Shown here: positions 59,262 through 64,000 of the stretch, in pieces
How the letters are laid out: every line of letters begins with the position of its first letter
Numbering within the stretch: position 1 is the first letter of the stretch
Origin: Bradyrhizobium macuxiense
GTDB taxonomy: Bacteria > Pseudomonadota > Alphaproteobacteria > Rhizobiales > Xanthobacteraceae
Assembly: GCF_007993935.1 (NCBI RefSeq)
Contig: NZ_VITY01000017.1
Coordinates: forward strand, 124,001-188,000
Direction of reading: 5' to 3'
Length of the DNA: 64,000 nt
Made by a program: the position numbers and the translations under genes
Notes under the pieces: generated by a model
Told to the model about the DNA's origin: nothing
Database searches by the model: none
What the model saw: only the letters and a program-made list of their open reading frames with translations

Positions 59262-60178
59262 TGCTCGCACTGCTCTGCGGCGGACAAGGCACCCTCTCCG
59301 ACACGATCTTCGATTTGGTCGCCGGTCAGCCCGCCGCGGAGCCGGTTTTCACCGCAGCTACGGCCCGTCTCGGCGAGGATCCACGGACGCTTGTCAGGGC
59401 ACGAAGCGCCGACCAACTGTCCGCCAATCGCGTCAGCCAGATCCTGACCGTCACGGCAGCTCTCGCGATTCATGCCTGCCTCGCCGACCTGCTCACCGGC
59501 GAGACTGCCGTCACCGGCTACAGCGTCGGAGAGATGGCGGCCTGGAGTGTTGCGGGAATATGGACCGCCGACGAGGCCTTGCGGCTGACGGAGATTCGCG
59601 CAGGGCTGATGGACAACGCGTCGGGACCGGATGGCCGCCTCGGCTATGTCCGCGGGCTCGACCAGACCATGCTCGACCGGCTGCTCGAAAAACACCGCTG
59701 CGAGATCGCGATCAGGAATCCGGACCTTCTTTTCGTGGTCGGCGGCGCAGAGCCTGATGTGATCGCGCTCTGCGATGAGGCCGCAGCAGCGGGAGTGCGC
59801 AGCGGGCTTCTTGCGGTGAAAATCGCTTCACACACATCACGGCTCGCGCAGGCCTGCGACCCGCTGCAACAGGCGTTCGACGCCAGCAAGCGCTTCCCCG
59901 TCTCAGGCCAGCGTATCCTGCTCGCGGGCGGCGATGGCGAACGCATCTTCACGCCAAGCCGCGCAACGGCAAAGCTCGCATGCCAGGTCGCTCAGCCGAT
60001 CGACTGGGCGGCGACGCTGACGGCGCTCCCAGAGCTCGGGATCACGCGGGTGCTGGACCTCGGTCCCGGACATGCGCTCGCCGAGATGGCACAGGCCGTC
60101 ATGCCCTCGATCCGCTGCTACGCGGCCGATGGGTTTCGTGCAATCGAGGGCCTGCGCAACTGGATTGTTTCCGAATAG
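59261..60178 (+). CDS. mdcH: Malonyl-CoA:ACP transacylase MdcH
   Basis: MdcH loads the decarboxylase carrier protein with malonyl (or acetyl) so that the cycle can start. The 305-residue FabD-like protein has LLCGGQGTLSDTIFDL, the nucleophile Ser88 in GYSVGEMAAWS and the later His in KIASHTSRLAQACDPL. It is the last gene of mdcACDEGBH, so the window has the full set needed for malonate decarboxylation. Confidence 0.93.
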   Translation: MLALLCGGQGTLSDTIFDLVAGQPAAEPVFTAATARLGEDPRTLVRARSADQLSANRVSQILTVTAALAIHACLADLLTGETAVTGYSVGEMAAWSVAGIWTADEALRLTEIRAGLMDNASGPDGRLGYVRGLDQTMLDRLLEKHRCEIAIRNPDLLFVVGGAEPDVIALCDEAAAAGVRSGLLAVKIASHTSRLAQACDPLQQAFDASKRFPVSGQRILLAGGDGERIFTPSRATAKLACQVAQPIDWAATLTALPELGITRVLDLGPGHALAEMAQAVMPSIRCYAADGFRAIEGLRNWIVSE

Positions 60179-60541
60179 CCGGAGGCACAGCTGCCGCTGT
60201 TTTTCCTTTCGGTGCGCCTCTGATGGAAGACGCTGCTTTGCGCGATTTGACCTCACGCGAACTGAGCCGACCTAACCTGCCAACGTCAACGGACGCCGGC
60301 TGCTCTGGGTGAGGAATAAGACAGAATTCAGCATGCGCCCGGTCGTAGCCATAGGCTGGAGAGCGTAGCCGCGACTTTCCCTGTCAGCCCGAGAACGAAG
60401 TGGCGTCGCTCGAAGTGAACCTGTGCGACATCATCGCGCGGTCTCTAACCCGCTCAATTCCAATCGCTCGAGGCGGCAGTATCCGGGCCGCGGCGCTCAA
60501 TGTTGAGGCATTCGATGATTGGCCCATACCAGTATCGATCG
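60179..60541. other. Gap after mdcH
   Basis: I see no gene or clear terminator in these 363 bases between the convergent mdcH and acyl-CoA synthetase genes. Short open frames have no recognisable features. G+C falls from left to right across it. Confidence 0.5.
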
Positions 60542-62092
60542 TCAGCTCACCCTGCGAGGTTGATTGCGCCAGTGCCTTTCGCGAAGCGGCCCCTTGACGA
60601 TCTTTCCCGCAGCGGACATCGGCATCTCGGACACAAACTCGACGCTACGCGGACATTTGTAGTTCGCGATTAGCGGACGACAGTGATCGATGAGTTCTTC
60701 TTCCGTAGCCGACATCATTGCGCGCAATACGACAACGGCGTGGACAGATTCTCCCCATTTCGGATGCGGCACTCCTATCACCGCGCATTGGCTCACGGCG
60801 GGGTGAGCGGCCACGGCATTTTCGACCTCAATCGAAAAGACGTTCTCGCCTCCGGTCACGATCATGTCCTTAATCCGATCCACCACGGTAATGAACCCCT
60901 CATTATCCATTCGTGCCGCATCACCTGTGTGGAGCCAGCCGTCCCGTATCGTGGCTTTGGTCGCCTCCTCGTTACCCCAATATCCACGCATCACGTTGAG
61001 ACCGCAAACAACGATCTCCCCCTGCTCGTTTGGCTCTACCTCCTTGCCTTCGGGGTCGACGATCTTGAGGTTCACGCCATATACTGGAAGGCCCGTCGCC
61101 TTGCGCTTGCACGCGGAACCTTGCCCGAAATGGGAGTGCCAAGGGAGATTCGTCAGAATTCCGCTCGACTCGGTTTGCCCGTAGCCCTGTATGAATTGCC
61201 AAGTTGGCAGCTTCTCGATCATCCGATCGATCAAGGCGTCCGGAATCGGCGAACCGCCGTAGACGCATTGCCTCATGCTTGTCAGATCGTACCGATCGAA
61301 ATCCGGATGTTGAAGCATCATGTTGATCATGACCGGAACAAACGTCGCGAAATTCGCCTTGCTTTCTTGAATGGCGCGCATGGTGGGAACCGGATCGAAC
61401 TTCGGCTCGATGACATGCGACCCTCCCACCATCATCACAGCGATGGCAGGTACAGTCGCCACGATATGAAAAAAACCTGCAATATGCAGGTATTTCGTCT
61501 CGCTGCTAAAATGGCAGGTCGAAAGCCAGAACTGCGAAGCGACAAAAAGGTTGGTATGGGACAGCATCACCCCTTTGGGATGACCAGTGGTGCCGCCGGT
61601 ATATAGAACGCAGAACAGTTCATCACCACTCCCTTGGTGCTCGGGTACCGGGCTTGCGGCGGCGACGAGCCGTCGGTAGTCGAGAAAGCCCGACGGGCAC
61701 TCACCCGCTCCGATATAGACCACCTTCAACCTCTCATTGGACGCCTTCAGCCTGCTAGCTTCGTTCAAGAAATTTTCGTCTACCAGCAATATCGTCGTAT
61801 CACAGTCCTCAAGTGCACGACTAAGTTCAGGAACCGACCAGCGCGTGTTCAGCGGCACGACGACCGCGCCAACCCATGGGATTGCAAAAAGTGCACGAAA
61901 TAATACATCGCTATTCAGCGCGAGTGCCGCAACACGGTCTCCCGGAGTTGCGCCGAGGCGCTGCATCGCGCCTCCTCCTTTTTGGATCTCCTCATAAGTA
62001 TCGCGCCAATTCGTCTCGCGTCCTCGAAAGACAGTCGCTGTCGAGTCCGGGCCTGTCTGCAAACAGCGTCGAAGCAGGGATGTGATGCGCAT
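60542..62092 (-). CDS. Acyl-CoA synthetase (AMP-forming, class I adenylate-forming)
   Basis: This 516-residue enzyme activates a carboxylic acid with ATP to an acyl-AMP and then an acyl-CoA. It has the P-loop motif LYTGGTTGHPKGVMLSH, the A5-type motif GYGQTESSGILTN, the hinge region DGWLHTGDAARMDNEGFITV and the C-terminal catalytic Lys in SAAGKIVKGPLRE. The start MRITSLLRRCLQTGP at 62092 has GGAG upstream; the frame is open further back to 62275 without likeness to the family. The acid cannot be told from sequence. It lies 83 bases downstream of an acyl-CoA dehydrogenase gene on the same strand, so the two are probably co-transcribed. Confidence 0.92.
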   Translation of the reverse strand: MRITSLLRRCLQTGPDSTATVFRGRETNWRDTYEEIQKGGGAMQRLGATPGDRVAALALNSDVLFRALFAIPWVGAVVVPLNTRWSVPELSRALEDCDTTILLVDENFLNEASRLKASNERLKVVYIGAGECPSGFLDYRRLVAAASPVPEHQGSGDELFCVLYTGGTTGHPKGVMLSHTNLFVASQFWLSTCHFSSETKYLHIAGFFHIVATVPAIAVMMVGGSHVIEPKFDPVPTMRAIQESKANFATFVPVMINMMLQHPDFDRYDLTSMRQCVYGGSPIPDALIDRMIEKLPTWQFIQGYGQTESSGILTNLPWHSHFGQGSACKRKATGLPVYGVNLKIVDPEGKEVEPNEQGEIVVCGLNVMRGYWGNEEATKATIRDGWLHTGDAARMDNEGFITVVDRIKDMIVTGGENVFSIEVENAVAAHPAVSQCAVIGVPHPKWGESVHAVVVLRAMMSATEEELIDHCRPLIANYKCPRSVEFVSEMPMSAAGKIVKGPLRERHWRNQPRRVS

Positions 62093-62175
62093 GACTCCGC
62101 TCCTCGCGTCCGCCTTAACTATGCCGGCACCCGATCCGTAGTAGCGCGGGTGCCCCTCGCCGACGGGACTGGGGG

Positions 62176-63840
62176 CTAGCCCGGATATGCGCGGCCAATG
62201 ATCGCCCCCATATCGACCGATATCGGCAAGGTACCGAATGCCCTGCCACCTTGTTCGCCGAGACGGGTCATACAAAATGCGTCCGCCACGAAGTTTGGAG
62301 CATTGCGGATCAGAGTAGCCGCCTGCATCGCAACCGCCATGCGTTCGGCGAGATAACGCGCGCGCCCCTCGGGCATATGCTCATCGTAAACCAGGGAGCG
62401 ACATTCATCGATCGTGGCATCGAGTCGAGTGTCCTGACCACGCACCTCCTCAAGCTCGGCGAAAAATACCTCGCCGGAAAGAGGCTCCTTGCGAAATGCC
62501 CTCAAAATGTCCAGGCTGATGACATTTCCTGGCCCTTCCCAAATGCCATGGATCGGCGATTCCCTGTACACGCGTGGCATGACCGATTCCTCGATGTAAC
62601 CTGGTCCCCCGTGCGTCTCCAGGCACTCGTGCACGAATGGAACGATACGCTTGTTGACCCAGTATTTCGCCACGGCAACGGAAATGCGGCCGAACGCCCG
62701 CTCCCGCTCGTCGGTCGCCGAGGAATCGAACGCGCGTGCAATGCGCATCATCAACGTTGTTGCGGCTTCCGACTCGATCGCAAGATCCGCGAGCACGTTG
62801 CGCATCAATGGTTGATCGACCAACCGCCGCTGGAAGGCCGAACGGTTCCGTGAATGATGGATTGCCTGCGTCAGCGACAAACGCATCATGCCCGTCGGGA
62901 TCAGCGCGCAGCCGAAGCGCGTATGCAGCATGAACTCCATAACGGTCGGAATGCCGCGTCCTTCTTCTCCCACCAGCCAACCGTGCGTTCCGTCGAACTC
63001 GAGTTCTGTGGAGGCGTTTGACTTGTTGCCAAGTTTGTCTTTCAGGCGCTCGAGCGAAATCGGATTGCGGGTGCCATCTGGAAGCCAGCGCGGTACGAGA
63101 AAGCACCCTGGCCCCTTCTCGGTCTGGGCAACCACGAAGATGATGTCCGCCCCGGCGGCCGAGCAGAACCATTTGTGCCCTGTCAAAAGATACTGGCGGC
63201 CGGGCCCAGGCTGACCGGCTGGCGTGGCCAAGGTGGAGTTTCGGCGGATGTCGGAGCCGCCTTGCTTTTCGGTGGACGTGAAGGCAATCGTGATCCCTTT
63301 CTTCTCCCAGTGCGGGATAGGCCGCCGATCATATTGCTTTGAGAGCATCATCGGCTCCCAAGCATTGGAGAGATCTGGCTGTTTGCGCAGCATGGGCACA
63401 ATCCCATACGTGATATCTACAGGGCACAGGACCCCACACTCCAGCTGAGAGAACAGGATCTCGGCAGCACCACGCGCGACGTGAGAGCCGTTCCGTTTGG
63501 CTCGCCACGGCAGGGCGTGCACCTCATGTTCGAAGGCAAGTCCCATGATGTCATGCCAAGCCGGGTGAAACTCGACGGTATCGACACGCTGGCCGAACCG
63601 GTCGAAGCGCCGCAACTCCGGAACGATCCTGTTCGCCAGGTTAGCTTTTTCGATCCATTCCGGATCGAACACCTTGCCGCCAAGAGCACTCAGATTGTCA
63701 TTTGCCCAAGCTCCGCCCTCTCGCGCGACGGCCTCCCTGAGCGCCGTATCGCTTTCATAGGCGTTCACGTATTCGAGCGGCGGCGGCTGGTTCTCTACGG
63801 TATGGGTCCGAAGTTGTGATCTTGGCTGCAAATAAGACAT
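62176..63840 (-). CDS. AidB-like acyl-CoA dehydrogenase
   Basis: This 554-residue flavoprotein starts MSYLQPRSQLRTHTVENQPP and continues PPLEYVNAYESD, the typical beginning of AidB. Further AidB-like features are WHDIMGLAFEHEVHALPWRA, ITIAFTSTEKQGGSDIRRNS and the catalytic-region segment HECLETHGGPGYIEESVMPR. It is longer than ordinary acyl-CoA dehydrogenases because of the extra C-terminal domain. AidB of E. coli is part of the alkylation response with weak isovaleryl-CoA dehydrogenase activity. Here the acyl-CoA synthetase next door suggests a catabolic job. GGAG lies upstream of the ATG at 63840; the frame is open up to 63972. Confidence 0.92.
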   Translation of the reverse strand: MSYLQPRSQLRTHTVENQPPPLEYVNAYESDTALREAVAREGGAWANDNLSALGGKVFDPEWIEKANLANRIVPELRRFDRFGQRVDTVEFHPAWHDIMGLAFEHEVHALPWRAKRNGSHVARGAAEILFSQLECGVLCPVDITYGIVPMLRKQPDLSNAWEPMMLSKQYDRRPIPHWEKKGITIAFTSTEKQGGSDIRRNSTLATPAGQPGPGRQYLLTGHKWFCSAAGADIIFVVAQTEKGPGCFLVPRWLPDGTRNPISLERLKDKLGNKSNASTELEFDGTHGWLVGEEGRGIPTVMEFMLHTRFGCALIPTGMMRLSLTQAIHHSRNRSAFQRRLVDQPLMRNVLADLAIESEAATTLMMRIARAFDSSATDERERAFGRISVAVAKYWVNKRIVPFVHECLETHGGPGYIEESVMPRVYRESPIHGIWEGPGNVISLDILRAFRKEPLSGEVFFAELEEVRGQDTRLDATIDECRSLVYDEHMPEGRARYLAERMAVAMQAATLIRNAPNFVADAFCMTRLGEQGGRAFGTLPISVDMGAIIGRAYPG

Positions 63841-63939
63841 GGTCCATCGCTCCGATCTATCGGCATGGTTGGCCAGAACAGCACGCCGGGCGGCGTCTTG
63901 TGCGTCTCGGCAATTTGACCGATCGAGCTCTTGCACAAT

Positions 63940-63957
63940 TGGTATGCTAGTGTACCA
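63940..63957. promoter_or_regulatory. Possible operator upstream of the AidB-like gene
   Basis: TGGTA, 8 bases, TACCA forms an imperfectly nested inverted repeat about 100 bases upstream of the acyl-CoA dehydrogenase start, in an AT-rich patch at the edge of the window. The regulator gene would lie outside. Confidence 0.3.
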
Positions 63958-64000
63958 TACACATTCGTTCAATAAAAATTTGCGCTGTCTGCTGGGAATT

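Noticed and set aside
1..64000. CRISPR arrays and insertion sequences
   Set aside because: No regularly spaced direct repeats and no transposase-like proteins were seen in the window.

Overview
The window looks like a chromosome segment of an alphaproteobacterium close to Bradyrhizobium. The evidence is gene content and signals: CtrA and ChpT together, flagellar export genes, a hybrid CheA operon, an FnrN/FixK-type regulator with TTGAT-N4-ATCAA boxes, a PhyR/EcfG-type GGAAC-N17-CGTT promoter, an EipA (DUF1134) protein, and three copies of the GCATGATCCGGAAAA palindromic repeat common in this group. The genus is an inference; no rRNA gene is present. Most of the window is very GC-rich.

Layout. 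1-3770: a three-subunit molybdenum hydroxylase of the PaoABC/YagTSR type (the Mo subunit is cut by the window edge) and a divergent TetR regulator. 4237-7368: an RND efflux permease without an adaptor gene beside it. 7392-10804: D-amino-acid dehydrogenase, a class III (beta-alanine--pyruvate type) aminotransferase and a divergent XRE-cupin regulator. 12425-13930: an oxygen-sensing FNR-type regulator with three FNR/FixK boxes, a 33-residue membrane peptide and an unknown protein. 14092-17180: small envelope or unknown proteins and an MFS transporter. 17483-26905: flhA, a small stress-type gene, MarR plus a flavin monooxygenase, an ECF sigma/anti-sigma pair, fliJ, fliI and ctrA. 26968-30058: an operon with an S53 peptidase, a c-type cytochrome-like protein and a small haem-less cytochrome-like protein. 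30353-32793: DUF350, a YgiB-like protein, a small basic protein and a YgiC/YjfC-type ATP-grasp ligase. 32973-39556: cheR, cheB, cheY, cheW, a CheA-REC hybrid, then chpT. 39708-43297: cysQ, a YHS protein, eipA and a membrane-anchored coiled-coil protein. 43412-43486: tRNA-Val(CAC).

Downstream of the tRNA the character of the DNA changes. Base composition falls (one 60-base line at 48721 counts 33 G+C) and the genes are accessory catabolic, toxin-antitoxin and transport functions. I read this as a genomic island whose left edge is the tRNA and whose right edge lies outside the window. It carries aspartase, an MHS transporter and an AbgA-like M20D amidohydrolase with a divergent regulator and four 11-bp operator-like repeats. 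A HipBA pair with a clear promoter and two palindromes follows. Next comes a complete malonate uptake and decarboxylation locus (madLM-mdcY divergent from mdcACDEGBH), and finally an acyl-CoA synthetase and an AidB-like acyl-CoA dehydrogenase.

The genes work in four main groups: cell-cycle and motility control (CtrA, ChpT, FlhA, FliI, FliJ, Che); oxygen response (FnrN-like regulon); envelope and stress functions; and use of plant-type or conjugated organic acids and amino acids (malonate, N-acyl-amino acids, aspartate, D-amino acids). No CRISPR array, transposase or integrase gene was found.
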